Positions 1 through 9,149 are shown, counted from the first letter of the stretch. The stretch: DNA of 64,000 nt from Ktedonobacter sp. SOSP1-85 (GCF_016587415.1 NZ_BNJI01000001.1:5929501-5993500), one strand, 5' to 3'. Notes: generated from the letters alone by a model not told the origin. Made by a program: numbers and translations.

Positions 1-542
1 TCACCACCGATGCCGATGCAGGTCGACTGACCCAGGCCCTCGTTGGTGAGCAGCGAGACCACTTCATAGGTCAGGGTGCCAGAGCGCGAGATGAAGCCGA
101 CAGGTCCGGGTGTAAACATGCCGTAAGGGATGATGCCGATCTTACCATGGCCTGGTGTGCAGAGTCCTGGGCAGTTAGGGCCAATCAGGGTCGCGCCCTT
201 CTCGCGTACCGCCAGGATCGCGCGGGTCATATCCACAACTGGAATGCCCTCGGTGATGCAGACGATCAGTTCGATGCCTGCGTAGGCTGCCTCTTCGATG
301 GCGTCAGCCGCGCCCGCGGGTGGCACGAAGATGCAGGTGGCATTGGCGTCGGTCCGGGCCTTGGCCTGGGCCACGGTATCAAAAACGGGAACGCCCTCGA
401 CCTCCTGGCCACCTTTACCAGGAGTGACGCCGCCAACAACGGTCGTGCCTGCCGCGATCATATTATGGGTGTGGTACTGACCCTCACGCCCGGTAATGCC
501 TTGCACGATGACGCGCGTGCTTTTATCCAGTAGAATGCTCAT
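1..542 (-). CDS. sucD: Succinyl-CoA synthetase alpha subunit (partial)
   Basis: The alpha subunit binds CoA and carries the phosphohistidine in the TCA-cycle interconversion of succinyl-CoA and succinate. The visible N-terminal half begins [18 protein letters not shown] and contains the Rossmann CoA-binding region, including [10 protein letters not shown] and the IGPNCPG motif. The gene starts with ATG at 542, only 15 bp after the sucC stop, preceded by an AGAAGGG ribosome site, so the two are co-transcribed in the order sucC-sucD. The C-terminal half with the active-site histidine lies outside the window. Confidence 0.95.
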   Translation of the reverse strand, partial: MSILLDKSTRVIVQGITGREGQYHTHNMIAAGTTVVGGVTPGKGGQEVEGVPVFDTVAQAKARTDANATCIFVPPAGAADAIEEAAYAGIELIVCITEGIPVVDMTRAILAVREKGATLIGPNCPGLCTPGHGKIGIIPYGMFTPGPVGFISRSGTLTYEVVSLLTNEGLGQSTCIGIGG

Positions 543-557
543 TGCTGCTACCCTTCT

Positions 558-1700
558 CTACTTGTCAAGCCCGTTAATGGCGGCGACAATCTTCTGCGCG
601 GAGTCACGCATATCCTGACCCCAGTCGAGTCCCGCGTCTTTCAGCAGGGCTCGGCCCTCTTCGGCGCCTGTGCCGGAGAGGCGAACGACAATCGGCATAC
701 CCTTGGGCAGCTCTCCCTGCGCCATAATCACGCCACGGGCTACCTCTTCGCCACGCGTAATGCCGCCGAAGATGTTGACGAGGATACCCTTGACCTGGGG
801 GTCGCGTGCGACGAAGGTCAGAGCCTTGTACATGACCTCGGCCTTGGCGCCACCACCGATATCCAGGAAGTTCGCGGGCTTGCCGCCGGAACGGGCAACC
901 ATGTCGAGCGTGGTCATAACCAGGCCTGCGCCGTTACCAATGATACCGACGTCGCCATCCAGCTTGACATAGGTCAGGCCTGCCTGCTTGGCCTCGAACT
1001 CAATGGGGTTGGCGTCTTCTGGCTCGGACCAGGAGGCAATCTCTTTCTGGCGGTAGAGCGCGTTATCGTCGATCAATATTTTCGCGTCTGCGGCCAGGAC
1101 CTTGCCATCTGCGGTCAGGGCCAGGGGGTTGATCTCAGCCAGCTGCGCGTCGGAACCGATATAGGCCTTGGCGAGGTTGGCGAGGATAGCGGCTGCGGGA
1201 CGGAGGGCCTTGGTAGGGAGTCCAGCCTCGGTGACGATATTGAGGGCCTCAAAGGGGCGCAGCCCCCAGTGCATATCTATAGGATATTTAATAATTTTTT
1301 CGGGATGAGTTGCAGCGACCTCTTCGATATCGATACCGCCCTCTTTCGAGACCATGACCACAGGAGTCTGTGACTTGCGGTCATGCACGATGCCCAGGTA
1401 GTACTCTTCTTTAATATCGATCTTGGAGGTTACAAGAACCTTATCTACGGTCAATCCCTTAATGTTCATGCCCAGTACTCGTGCCGCGGAGTCGCGAGCC
1501 TCTTCTGGAGTGTCGCCAAACTGGATGCCACCCGCCTTACCACGTCCACCAACGTAGACCTGGGCTTTGATGACAACGGGCCCGTCAAGTTCGCGGGCAA
1601 TAGTTTCGGCCTCTTCTGGCGTGTGTGCGACTTTGCCGGGCTGAACCGGAATGCCGTAACGAGCCAGGACTTCTTTGGCCTGATATTCGTGGATCTTCAA
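558..1700 (-). CDS. sucC: Succinyl-CoA synthetase beta subunit
   Basis: The beta subunit is an ATP-grasp protein that binds the nucleotide and succinate and works with SucD in the TCA cycle. The 380-residue product has the family's usual length. It starts MKIHEYQAKEVL, has the glycine-rich nucleotide segment GGRGKAGG near residues 52-59, and carries the C-terminal CoA-ligase segments NGAGLVMTTLD and NIFGGITRGE. Translation appears to start at a TTG codon (1700-1698) with AAGGAG eight bases upstream. A good sigma-70-type promoter lies about 90 bp upstream. sucD follows 15 bp downstream. Confidence 0.96.
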   Translation of the reverse strand: MKIHEYQAKEVLARYGIPVQPGKVAHTPEEAETIARELDGPVVIKAQVYVGGRGKAGGIQFGDTPEEARDSAARVLGMNIKGLTVDKVLVTSKIDIKEEYYLGIVHDRKSQTPVVMVSKEGGIDIEEVAATHPEKIIKYPIDMHWGLRPFEALNIVTEAGLPTKALRPAAAILANLAKAYIGSDAQLAEINPLALTADGKVLAADAKILIDDNALYRQKEIASWSEPEDANPIEFEAKQAGLTYVKLDGDVGIIGNGAGLVMTTLDMVARSGGKPANFLDIGGGAKAEVMYKALTFVARDPQVKGILVNIFGGITRGEEVARGVIMAQGELPKGMPIVVRLSGTGAEEGRALLKDAGLDWGQDMRDSAQKIVAAINGLDK

Positions 1701-1789
1701 AATAATTGCTCCTTAATACGCTTGCTTCCACATATTGACTGCCCCCCTGGAGAAGAGAGACAAGGAGTAGGTTGATGCAACTGAAGTTT

Positions 1790-1818
1790 ATGCTAGCACT
1801 TCACAGAAAAGGTGTCAA
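1790..1818 (-). promoter_or_regulatory. Promoter of sucCD
   Basis: On the minus strand TTGACA (1818-1813) is followed after 17 bp by TAGCAT (1795-1790). The consensus -35, the ideal spacing and the position about 90 bp upstream of the sucC start support a housekeeping promoter. Confidence 0.6.
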
Positions 1819-1890
1819 GGATGGGTTGCGCCTGCAAGCGCTTGTATGCCCTCTCGACTCTCTTCCCCGTAGTGATACCCATTATATGTC

Positions 1891-1950
1891 TACACTCAGC
1901 ATAAAAAAGGCGCCGGGTAAACACCCGGCGCCTTTTTTATGCTGAGTGTA
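1891..1950 (-). terminator. Long palindromic terminator after the phosphohexomutase gene
   Basis: Two perfect 28-nt arms surround a 4-nt loop. The arms contain GGCGCCGGGT and an AAAAAA/TTTTTT pair. The structure starts 5 bp after the stop of the gene at 1956 and separates it from the sucC promoter, so it fits an intrinsic terminator. It is much longer than needed and belongs to the long-palindrome class seen throughout this window. Confidence 0.75.
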
Positions 1951-1955
1951 GGTAA

Positions 1956-3314
1956 TTACCCCCGGATAACGGCGAGGACTTCGTCGCGTTTTTGTTCCAT
2001 GAGGGCCTGGGTCTTTGCCTCAAGGTTCAGGCGCAGCAGGGGCTCGGTGTTGGAGCCACGCACGTTGAACCACCAGTCGCCGTAGTCAGCGCTGATACCG
2101 TCGAGGGTGTCAAACGACTGGGCCTGCTTGCTAAAGTGTTCCTTGACCTGCTCGATCTTGGCCTTGACGTCGCTGACGGTGCTGTTGATCTCACCACTGC
2201 GGTAGTAGACGTCGAGGGGCTTGATGCTCTCGGAGAGCGGTTTGTTCTCGACGGAGACCAGCTCTAGCATGATCAGGAAGGCGATCAGGCCAGAGTCGGC
2301 GTACCAGTTGTCGCGGAAGTAGAAGTGTCCAGAGTGTTCGCCACCGAAGATGGCGTTCTCTTCGCGCATCTGGGCCTTGATGAAGGAGTGTCCCACGCGG
2401 GTACGGCCCGATTTGCCACCCAGCTTCTCGACCAGTTCTGGCACCGCCTTGGAGACGATGAGGTTGTAGAGGATGGTCGAGCCGGGGGATTTGTGCAGCA
2501 GGCTGTTAGTCACGGCCAGGGTGACCATGGAGCCATCAACCAGGTCGCCATGCTCATCGACGGGGAACATGCGGTCGGCATCGCCATCGAAGGCCACGCC
2601 CATGTCGGCATGCGTCTCGCGTACTTTTTGCTGCACATCTACCATGTTCTCTGGCTCGATTGGGCTGGCGGGATGATGGGGGAAGGAGCCATCCAGCTCA
2701 AAGTAGAGGGGAACCAGCTCGCAGGGGAGGTGTTTGAAGACACGTGGCAACACCAGGCCAGCCATGCCATTACCCGCATCGGCGACGATCTTGAGTGGGC
2801 GAATCTTCTTCACGTCGATGAAGGAGAGGGCGTGCTGGACATAGTCGTCGATGATGTCGCGCTGGCTGACCTCGCCCTTGTGTGCAGGCTCGGCAAACTC
2901 ACCGCTCACGGCCAGGTCGCGGATATCGCTTAGTCCAGTGTCACGGCTAATAGGATAAGCCATCGCGCGGCAGAACTTCATGCCGTTGTACTTGCCGGGA
3001 TTGTGCGAGGCGGTGATCATAACGCCTGCGGGATAATTAAATTTACCCACGGCGAAATAGAGCGCGTCCGTCGTCACCATGCCCAGGTCGATAACATTGA
3101 CACCCTGGTCGGTCAGTCCACGGATCAGGTTCTCCGCCAGTTGTGGTGAGGAGAGACGCATGTCGCGCCCGACCGCGATTTCAGGAACATTTAGATACTG
3201 GCCCGCCGCGCGTCCGATTGCATAGACGGCCTCATCGGTGAGGGCCTCGCCGTAGATGCCTCGAATGTCATAGGCCCCGAAGATGGCGGGGTTGACATTA
3301 GTCTTTGTACTCAT
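1956..3314 (-). CDS. Phosphomannomutase/phosphoglucomutase
   Basis: This alpha-D-phosphohexomutase moves phosphate between C6 and C1 of mannose or glucose phosphate, supplying sugar nucleotides. With the start at 3314 the protein has 452 residues, typical for bacterial PMM/PGM enzymes. It shows the phosphoserine loop TASHNP at residues 101-106, the metal site DGDADR at 243-248, the sugar-binding GGEHSGH and the phosphate-binding RGSNTEPLLR near the C-terminus. An upstream in-frame start at 3377 would add 21 basic residues, but family alignment favours MSTKTNVNPAIFGAYDIRG. An 8-bp hairpin lies between the nearest GGAG and this start. Substrate preference cannot be read from the sequence. Confidence 0.93.
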   Translation of the reverse strand: MSTKTNVNPAIFGAYDIRGIYGEALTDEAVYAIGRAAGQYLNVPEIAVGRDMRLSSPQLAENLIRGLTDQGVNVIDLGMVTTDALYFAVGKFNYPAGVMITASHNPGKYNGMKFCRAMAYPISRDTGLSDIRDLAVSGEFAEPAHKGEVSQRDIIDDYVQHALSFIDVKKIRPLKIVADAGNGMAGLVLPRVFKHLPCELVPLYFELDGSFPHHPASPIEPENMVDVQQKVRETHADMGVAFDGDADRMFPVDEHGDLVDGSMVTLAVTNSLLHKSPGSTILYNLIVSKAVPELVEKLGGKSGRTRVGHSFIKAQMREENAIFGGEHSGHFYFRDNWYADSGLIAFLIMLELVSVENKPLSESIKPLDVYYRSGEINSTVSDVKAKIEQVKEHFSKQAQSFDTLDGISADYGDWWFNVRGSNTEPLLRLNLEAKTQALMEQKRDEVLAVIRG

Positions 3315-3323
3315 AATTGTGCC

Positions 3324-3361
3324 GTGCAGGGAGGTAGTATGGATTTGCCCTGCACGTCTCC
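3324..3361 (-). promoter_or_regulatory. Hairpin between Shine-Dalgarno and start codon
   Basis: GTGCAGGG (3324-3331) pairs with CCCTGCAC (3348-3355). On the minus strand the only good GGAG (3361-3358) lies directly before this stem and the likely ATG (3314) after it. Folding would bring the ribosome site close to the start. The role is inferred. Confidence 0.35.
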
Positions 3362-3424
3362 TTTCTCTATCTATCACGTCGGAGCATATTGGCCTGGATG
3401 TCAGACCTCTCCATCGTGTTGGGT

Positions 3425-4012
3425 CTATTTGGGGGGTTGCTTAGTATATAGGCGCTCCCAGTCATGGCGTAGGATTTCAACAAGAACCCAGGGATCGCCA
3501 GAACTGCGCGGATCATAGATCTGTCCGACCTCGGTAAAGTGGCTACGGGTGAAGGCCTTTCGTGCTGGAAGATTGGCAAGAGCCGTCTCCGCATAGATGC
3601 GTGCCAGGAAGGGTAGGGTAAAGAGATGATTGACGAGTGTGTAAATCGCCTCGCGCCCATATCCCTTGCCCCAACTCTGTTTATTGCCAATTCCCAGGCC
3701 GACCTCTACCTGGCCACTTCGATAATCGAGATTGAAGTACGTAATGGTGCCAATAGGCGTCTTTTTATCATCTTCAATAATAAACCAGAATTGCCGCCCA
3801 TTTCCTCGCACATAATTGCGTTCAAAAACAGGGAGAAATTCAGCCATAGTGCGCGAGTAGGGTCGGTGTGGGTCAAAGCGCCATACCTCGTCGTCGCGCT
3901 CCCAATGAAAGACGTTGCGTGCATCCTGCATCATTGGTGGGCGTAGTGTAATGCGTTCTCCATGCAGAATAGGTGTGCTGCTTACTCGATTGTCGCGTTG
4001 TAGTTCTGTCAT
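3425..4012 (-). CDS. GNAT N-acetyltransferase, RimJ/RimL type
   Basis: The 195-residue product resembles the RimJ/RimL branch of GNAT acetyltransferases, which move acetyl from acetyl-CoA to an amine such as a protein N-terminus. Recognisable features are the start region LHGERITLRPPMMQDA, the strand GTITYFNLDYRSGQVEVGLG, and the acetyl-CoA loop region KQSWGKGYGREA followed by the ARIYAETALANLPARKAF segment. ATG at 4012 is preferred over the longer frame because CCGGAG lies seven bases upstream. The acceptor substrate is unknown. It lies between deoB and the phosphohexomutase, all on the minus strand. Confidence 0.85.
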   Translation of the reverse strand: MTELQRDNRVSSTPILHGERITLRPPMMQDARNVFHWERDDEVWRFDPHRPYSRTMAEFLPVFERNYVRGNGRQFWFIIEDDKKTPIGTITYFNLDYRSGQVEVGLGIGNKQSWGKGYGREAIYTLVNHLFTLPFLARIYAETALANLPARKAFTRSHFTEVGQIYDPRSSGDPWVLVEILRHDWERLYTKQPPK

Positions 4013-4062
4013 GGTTTCTCCGGAGTTCCTTGTCCTCGTCCCTAAGTGGTATGACCGCCAGT

Positions 4063-4090
4063 TTGTAGGGTCCAAGCTTGCTTGGACTCC
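4063..4090 (+). repeat. Half copy of the TTGTAGGGTCCA repeat
   Basis: The site reads TTGTAGGGTCCA followed by AGCTTGCTTGGACT. It matches the left part of the repeats at 28551, 31690 and 46948, but the closing inverted arm is missing. It lies in the spacer between deoB and the acetyltransferase gene. Confidence 0.6.
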
Positions 4091-4101
4091 CTGCTGGCAC
4101 G

Positions 4102-5283
4102 TTATGCTAGCCCGATTTCACGCGCAAAGCTGGTTCCTGCCGCCAGTGGGCCAACCCCAAAGTTCTCGGCCAATGTCTGCCCAAGGTCGGCCATGGAGGA
4201 CCGGGTTCCCAGATCTACTCCGGCGCGAATTGGCTTGCCGTAGGCGAGCAGGGGCACACATTCCCGGGTATGGTCGGTACCACGATAGGTTGGATCGACA
4301 CCGTGGTCAGCGGCGAAGAAGATCGCGTCTTCGGGACGCAGTACCCGCTGCACCTTGCCGAACCACGCGTCTACATCGCGTAGCGCTTGCGCGTATCCCT
4401 GGCTATCGCGACGGTGTCCCCATAACATATCAAATTCTACCAGATTCACGAAGAGTAGACCATAAAAGTCTCGCTCAAGCCAGCGCAGGGTCGCGGCCAT
4501 CCCTTCTTGATTCGTCTCCGTGTGATCGCGCGCGGTCAGGCCCCGGCCCGCGAAGAGGTCTTCAATCTTGCCAATGCCAATCACATCGCGCCCGCTTTCT
4601 TTAAGCAGGTCAAGCAGGGTGGTGCCGACTGGCTCCAGGGCGAAGTCGCGCCTGTGCTCGGTCCGCTTGAAATTGCCGGATGTGCCAATAAAGGGGCGCG
4701 CGATGACCCGGCCCACGGCGTTCTCGCCTGTCAGCATATTGCGTCCAACCTGGCAGATGCGATAAAGCTCCTCCAGAGGAATGACCTCCTGGTGGGCCGC
4801 GATCTGGAAGACGCTATCTGCCGAGGTGTAGAGGATGGGCCACCCGGTACGCACATGCTCTTCGCCCAGTTCTTTAATGATCTCGGTTCCCGAGGCGACC
4901 TTGTTGCCAATGACTTTGTGTCCACTGGCCTCTTCAAAGGCGGCGACAAGCTCAGCCGGAAAACCTTGGGGATAGGTGGGCAGCGGTCGCTGGAGAACGG
5001 CTCCCATAAGCTCCCAGTGTCCCGCGACGCTGTCTTTGCCCGCGGCGGTCTCGTTCAGGCGTCCAAATGCGCCCAGGGCCTGTTCCTGGGGTGGTGTGCC
5101 CTGGATAGGCGTGATGTTGCCCAGTCCAATGCGCCCCAGGTTGGGTAGCTCCAGGCCACCGATGGCCTGCGCGCAGTGCTCCAGTGAACTGGCTCCCTCG
5201 TCTCCATAGGTTGCACTATCTGAATTGGCTCCTGCTCCTACACCATCTAAGACGATGACGACAGCTCGTTTGAGTATGCTCAT
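4102..5283 (-). CDS. deoB: Phosphopentomutase
   Basis: DeoB interconverts ribose/deoxyribose 1-phosphate and 5-phosphate, linking nucleoside breakdown to the pentose phosphate pathway. The 393-residue protein has the usual length of the alkaline-phosphatase-fold enzyme. It begins MSILKRAVVIVLDGVGAGAN with the metal-binding Asp, has GKDSVAGHWE in the cap region, and has the C-terminal metal motifs FAADHGVDPT and TDHTRE. The start at 5283 overlaps the stop of the upstream phosphofructokinase as ATGA, implying translational coupling. A nucleoside hydrolase gene lies divergently just beyond that gene and fits the same salvage theme. Confidence 0.95.
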   Translation of the reverse strand: MSILKRAVVIVLDGVGAGANSDSATYGDEGASSLEHCAQAIGGLELPNLGRIGLGNITPIQGTPPQEQALGAFGRLNETAAGKDSVAGHWELMGAVLQRPLPTYPQGFPAELVAAFEEASGHKVIGNKVASGTEIIKELGEEHVRTGWPILYTSADSVFQIAAHQEVIPLEELYRICQVGRNMLTGENAVGRVIARPFIGTSGNFKRTEHRRDFALEPVGTTLLDLLKESGRDVIGIGKIEDLFAGRGLTARDHTETNQEGMAATLRWLERDFYGLLFVNLVEFDMLWGHRRDSQGYAQALRDVDAWFGKVQRVLRPEDAIFFAADHGVDPTYRGTDHTRECVPLLAYGKPIRAGVDLGTRSSMADLGQTLAENFGVGPLAAGTSFAREIGLA

Positions 5284-6482
5284 AATGAAATCACCTTTGT
5301 CGTATCCAGGCATGCATAACGCGGTAGCGACTCGCCGATGAGCGGCTGCGCGTAGGTGTGAAATGCATGCGTAACCATTGCTGTACTCGCATCAAAATAG
5401 GCGTCAGGAATGAGGCGCTGCACGTTCGCGATCTCTCCAAGCTCAACCAGACCTGTAGTACAGTGATAGGCCGGCGTATCATGCCGCACCAGCGTCACCA
5501 TTTTATCGCTCTCCCCGCGCAATGCCGCCTCTAGCGCCTTCTGTCCCACAAGGTACGCCTCCTGCCGATCCGTTGGTGAGACGTACTGCGAAGACATACG
5601 CTGGAAATCGCCCGGTTTGTCGAAGCGCGCTCGTAGTTGTAATTGTTGCTTTATTAATTCTACCAGAGTTTGTGCGGTTCCGCTAAGCAAGGGATGTTGA
5701 AAGGCGTCGACACCCGCCTGCGCGGCCGCGCCCAGCGCCTCCCCTTTCTCATTGCGCAACGCCTCCGAGGCCACGATGACGACATAGCCATAACGCCTAT
5801 ATGCCTCCTCAACCTGGGTCAGGAAGCGCTCCTCGTGAAAGGCCTGTTCGGGAATGAGCACGATATGGGGCGCATCAGCCTCATCGTGTTTGCCTAGCGT
5901 TGAGGCCGCTGCCAGCCAACCCGCATTGCGTCCCATAGTTTCGATAATCTTGATGGGATAATGCCCTGGCATGGAGAGGGTGTTCATGGTTGAGTCTTGC
6001 GTCGCCGCTGCGATGAAGCGCGCGGCACTCCCATAGCCGGGACAGTGATCGGTAAAAGGGAGATCATTATCGATGGTCTTTGGAATGCTGATGGCGTAAA
6101 ATTCATACCCGGTATGGTGGGCCGCCTGCGCCAGGCGATGGGCTGTATCGGCGGAATCATTTCCACCAATATAGAGGAGATAGCGAATATCGTAACGGCG
6201 AAAAATATCTAAAGCTCGCTCAATATCTTGTTCTTGTAGCTTGTAGCGACACGAGCCAAGCGCGGCAGATGGTGTATGTAGGAGCTGAGGCCAGAGGCCC
6301 GCATCTTGTTGACGCAGATCAATAAAGTCTTCTTGCAATAGACCCGCGATTCCATAATGCATCCCATAGATGCCAGCGATACGCGTGTCTGCTAATGCCG
6401 CCTCGACTGCGCCTACGAGGCTTGCATTAATAACGGCGGTTGCGCCGCCCGATTGACCAATAAGCAGATTGCCAGAAACCAA
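5280..6482 (-). CDS. 6-phosphofructokinase, PPi-dependent type
   Basis: The enzyme phosphorylates fructose 6-phosphate. In the nucleotide pocket, GGNDS at 106-110 carries Asp where ATP-dependent enzymes carry Gly. With PKTIDND at 134-140 and MGRNAGW at 183-189, this points to the pyrophosphate-dependent class and so to reversible glycolytic flux. The family assignment is clear; the phosphoryl donor is inferred. The protein has 400 residues. The best start is a TTG at 6482 with GGGGG five bases upstream. The stop overlaps the deoB start (ATGA), so the pair is one operon. Confidence 0.88.
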   Translation of the reverse strand: MVSGNLLIGQSGGATAVINASLVGAVEAALADTRIAGIYGMHYGIAGLLQEDFIDLRQQDAGLWPQLLHTPSAALGSCRYKLQEQDIERALDIFRRYDIRYLLYIGGNDSADTAHRLAQAAHHTGYEFYAISIPKTIDNDLPFTDHCPGYGSAARFIAAATQDSTMNTLSMPGHYPIKIIETMGRNAGWLAAASTLGKHDEADAPHIVLIPEQAFHEERFLTQVEEAYRRYGYVVIVASEALRNEKGEALGAAAQAGVDAFQHPLLSGTAQTLVELIKQQLQLRARFDKPGDFQRMSSQYVSPTDRQEAYLVGQKALEAALRGESDKMVTLVRHDTPAYHCTTGLVELGEIANVQRLIPDAYFDASTAMVTHAFHTYAQPLIGESLPRYACLDTTKVISL

Positions 6483-6668
6483 TGCTTACCCCCAATAGAT
6501 TACCTTACATTTAAACTCAGGAAATGCCCTGCTTGAGCACCTCTCGCAAGGCCATTATAACAAGTTCAGGGGGCGAGCGTCGAGGGTAGAGTTTCGCCTT
6601 GTCTTTATTCTTGCTCGCATGCTAGTATGCAAAGAGGAGACTCGCGCTGCGTTTCTTGAGAAAGATCG

Positions 6669-6779
6669 ATTACTTCTTTTCCGAACCCTGAGCGTGCTTG
6701 CCGTGCCACCGCTTGCCCCCGAATGGGGAAGCGCTAGACACGCAAGTGGCGTTAGGTTTCGGAATAAGATCTTAGGCAA
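6669..6779 (+). repeat. CCCCCGAATGGGG repeat, copy 1
   Basis: This roughly 110-bp element contains CCCTGAGCG, GCGCTAGACAC, the hairpin-forming CCCCCGAATGGGG and a terminal GGTTTCGGAA plus AAGATCTTAG. The same blocks in nearly the same order recur at 36841-36940. The TTCCGAACC start and GGTTTCGGAA end are inverted to each other, so the whole unit can fold. It lies immediately before the nucleoside hydrolase start, within a 313-bp divergent spacer where I see no other feature. Confidence 0.65.
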
Positions 6780-6795
6780 GAAGGGGGAAATACGC

Positions 6796-7728
6796 GTGAA
6801 AGAGAAAATAATTCTTGACTGTGATCCTGGCCATGATGATGCAATCGCGCTCTTACTGGCCGCCCATCATCCCCAGCTAGAACTCCTGGCTGTGACGACT
6901 GTCGCGGGCAACCAGGCGGTCGAGAAGACCTCGCGTAACGCCTTAAAAGTCTGTTCGCTGGCGGGCCTGCATCATATTCCAGTCGCGAGAGGGATGGAGA
7001 AGCCCCTGGTACGCGCCCCCGGCTTTGCCGCTGATATTCATGGTGAAACGGGCCTGGATGGTCCTGATATGCCCGAACCTGTTATGTCGCTGGTGCGTAT
7101 GCACGCGGTCGACCTGCTCATCGACCTGCTGCTCAGAGCAGAGGAGCCGATTACCCTGGTGGCAACCGGCCCTTTAACTAATATTGCCACAGCCCTGGAG
7201 CGCTCGCCGCACATTGCCCGCAACATCAAAGCCATCTCTATTATGGGGGGAGCCATCGGCCTGGGCAACGTGACCCCAGCCGCCGAGTTTAATATCTGGT
7301 TTGATCCCGAAGCGGCACAGAAGGTATTTCAGTGTGGTCGCCCTATTACCATGATTCCCCTGGAGGTCACGCACCAGGCGCTGGCAACTAAGGAGATCAT
7401 GCGCCGCCTACGCTCTTCCGGGCGCCGCGTTGCCAACTTCGCCGCCGATCTCCTGGCCTTCTTTGCGGATACCTATGAGCAGGTTTTCGGCTTCTCTGCG
7501 CCCCCCGTCCATGATCCCTGTGCTGTTGCCGCCGTCATCAATCCAGCCATCATCGAAGGCCACGATATCCGCGTTGAGATTGAGACTGGAGGGGAGTGGA
7601 GCGCTGGTCGCACCATCTGCGATGTCTACGGTAAGATCCAACTCCCACCCAACGCCCGCGTCGGCTACAGCCTTAACGTCTCCCACTTCTGGGATCTCAC
7701 CATCAACACCTTACTCACTTATGATTAA
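6796..7728 (+). CDS. Nucleoside hydrolase
   Basis: Inosine-uridine-preferring nucleoside hydrolases cleave the N-glycosidic bond of ribonucleosides to base and ribose. The calcium-binding signature is clear as DCDPGHDD at residues 8-15, followed by TVAGNQ, ATGPLTNIA and the C-terminal VHDPCAVAAV. A GTG at 6796 with GGGGGAAA upstream gives 310 residues, the usual length; the open frame extends upstream only through repeat sequence. The gene is divergent from pfk-deoB, which handle sugar phosphates, so a salvage role is likely. Base specificity is not readable. Confidence 0.92.
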   Translation: MKEKIILDCDPGHDDAIALLLAAHHPQLELLAVTTVAGNQAVEKTSRNALKVCSLAGLHHIPVARGMEKPLVRAPGFAADIHGETGLDGPDMPEPVMSLVRMHAVDLLIDLLLRAEEPITLVATGPLTNIATALERSPHIARNIKAISIMGGAIGLGNVTPAAEFNIWFDPEAAQKVFQCGRPITMIPLEVTHQALATKEIMRRLRSSGRRVANFAADLLAFFADTYEQVFGFSAPPVHDPCAVAAVINPAIIEGHDIRVEIETGGEWSAGRTICDVYGKIQLPPNARVGYSLNVSHFWDLTINTLLTYD

Positions 7729-7769
7729 AACTCCCGGAGGGCGGGGTCTAAGGGGTGTCCCCTTACAAA

Positions 7770-8501
7770 TTAAATTTGATAATCCATTTCGCCGTTCCAG
7801 CCTTGCGTGAGCTCCTCGTGCTTCTCAAGGGGAGCGCCCCCTTTCATCAGCAGCTCGGCTGGTTTGGCGGCTACTACAGAATTCGGCGAGACCGATTCGA
7901 GTACCAGCGCCATGGCGCCAATCTTGCTGCCGCGTCCAATCGTGATGGGACCCAGGACCGCCGCGCCTACGCCAATCGTGACATCATCCTCAATGGAGGG
8001 GTGGCGCTTCTGCTTACGACCCGGGCTGGGTCTCCACCAGCCAGTCGCGCCCAGCGTCACCTGGTGATAGAGCATCACATTATCGCCGATGACAGCCGTC
8101 TCGCCGATGACAACACCCGCGCCGTGATCGATAAAAAAGCGTTTGCCAATCTGTGCTCCGGGATGGATCTCAATGCCACCCGTAATTATGCGCGCAAACT
8201 GCGAGATGAGGCGTGGCAAGATGGGGATGTGTACCTTGTGGAGGGCATGGGCGATACGATGATAAAAAATAGCCCAGAGACCAGGGTAGGTCAATGCCTC
8301 GATAATGTTACGGCAGGCTGGATCTTTCTCGAAGATCACATCAATATCATCAGGCCAGGCGGTGCGCCTCCGCGGTGTCTGGGAGGGGGCGGCAATAACA
8401 ATGCCTGGGGGCAATTGTGGCAACTGGGACAAATCAGTTTCGTATGGCTGCTGCTGACCTATCTGAGTATCCTCCGATAAGCTTCTGGGTCCCTGGGACA
8501 T
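7770..8501 (-). CDS. cysE: Serine O-acetyltransferase
   Basis: CysE makes O-acetylserine, the acceptor used by cysteine synthases. The 243-residue protein has a non-conserved N-terminus of about 45 residues, then the SAT helical region ([14 protein letters not shown]) and a left-handed beta-helix with hexapeptide repeats. It contains the catalytic region [23 protein letters not shown] split over residues 112-134, and HQVTLGATG. The start at 8501 has AAAAGGATC upstream; the frame stays open further back, but without similarity. The gene converges with the nucleoside hydrolase. O-acetylserine made here could feed the cysteine synthase at 22767. Confidence 0.93.
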   Translation of the reverse strand: MSQGPRSLSEDTQIGQQQPYETDLSQLPQLPPGIVIAAPSQTPRRRTAWPDDIDVIFEKDPACRNIIEALTYPGLWAIFYHRIAHALHKVHIPILPRLISQFARIITGGIEIHPGAQIGKRFFIDHGAGVVIGETAVIGDNVMLYHQVTLGATGWWRPSPGRKQKRHPSIEDDVTIGVGAAVLGPITIGRGSKIGAMALVLESVSPNSVVAAKPAELLMKGGAPLEKHEELTQGWNGEMDYQI

Positions 8502-8733
8502 AGCATTTTGATCCTTTTCTGTCTGGATAAATCTTTTTGGGATAGATCTTTCTTGCCCTGTTCTATAATGCCTACTGGCTTGCCGATATCTGGCACTGCT
8601 ATGTGTGGTTGTGCTATCAACTCTGATAGATCTTCCTTTGAAATTGAGTGTATGGCAGGAGTCAGGTCTTGTCAAGGGGACGCAGATTTTCTCTCTCTCT
8701 CTCTCGATATCGTAAAAAAGTGCGGCAAACCTA

Positions 8734-8762
8734 TTGACAATTCGCAAGTGCTCCGGTATACT
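8734..8762 (+). promoter_or_regulatory. Promoter of tRNA-His
   Basis: TTGACA (8734-8739), a 17-bp spacer and TATACT (8757-8762) form a near-consensus sigma-70 promoter 32 bp before the tRNA. Confidence 0.8.
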
Positions 8763-8794
8763 GACGACGTGTTGAGAAACACGAACACAATATG

Positions 8795-8867
8795 GTGGCC
8801 GTAGCTCAATCGGCAGAGCTCTGGATTGTGGCTCCAGCGGTTGTGGGTTCAAGCCCCATCGGTCACC
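8795..8867 (+). tRNA. tRNA-His (GTG anticodon)
   Basis: The cloverleaf is complete. The acceptor GTGGCCG pairs with CGGTCAC, the D arm is GCTC/GAGC, the anticodon stem CTGGA/TCCAG encloses TTGTGGC with anticodon GTG, and the T arm contains GGTTCAAGCC. An extra G precedes the acceptor and can face C73, as expected for tRNA-His. No CCA is encoded. Promoter and terminator flank it, so it is transcribed alone. Confidence 0.95.
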
Positions 8868-8873
8868 CCCAAG

Positions 8874-8908
8874 AAACCCGGGATAGTCAAAGCACTATCC
8901 CGGGTTTT
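8874..8908 (+). terminator. Terminator of tRNA-His
   Basis: AAACCCGGGATAGT (8874-8887) and its exact complement (8894-8907) enclose a 6-nt loop and run into TTTT. Confidence 0.85.
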
Positions 8909-9018
8909 AAATTACCTCTTTTTGTCGTTCATTGCGACAATTTTGCGACATCTTCGCGATAGACCTGAGACATCCCCAGACTATACTTTCACCAATACAC
9001 CAGACAGACATTAATGAC

Positions 9019-9094
9019 CTGGTTGGTGGTGCGGGTTGGCAGCCGCAGGCTGCCAACCCGCACCACCAACCAGAGCGAGCGCCGCAGGCGCAAG
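9019..9094 (+). repeat. Long palindrome plus GCGCC hairpin (copy 1)
   Basis: Perfect 26-nt arms (9019-9044 and 9048-9073) enclose GCA. They are followed at 9077-9094 by the short hairpin GAGCGCCGCAGGCGCAAG. The tRNA upstream already has its own terminator, so this structure has no obvious gene to terminate. It lies 55 bp before the DUF4870 gene. Confidence 0.75.
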
Positions 9095-9149
9095 TGGCCA
9101 AGCCAAAATCTTGTACATCAGGTGAGTATAAATATCAGGAGCAAATTGT

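Noticed and set aside
7770-8852. Longer form of cysE starting at 8852
   Set aside because: The extension runs antisense through the tRNA-His gene and its promoter and has no family similarity.
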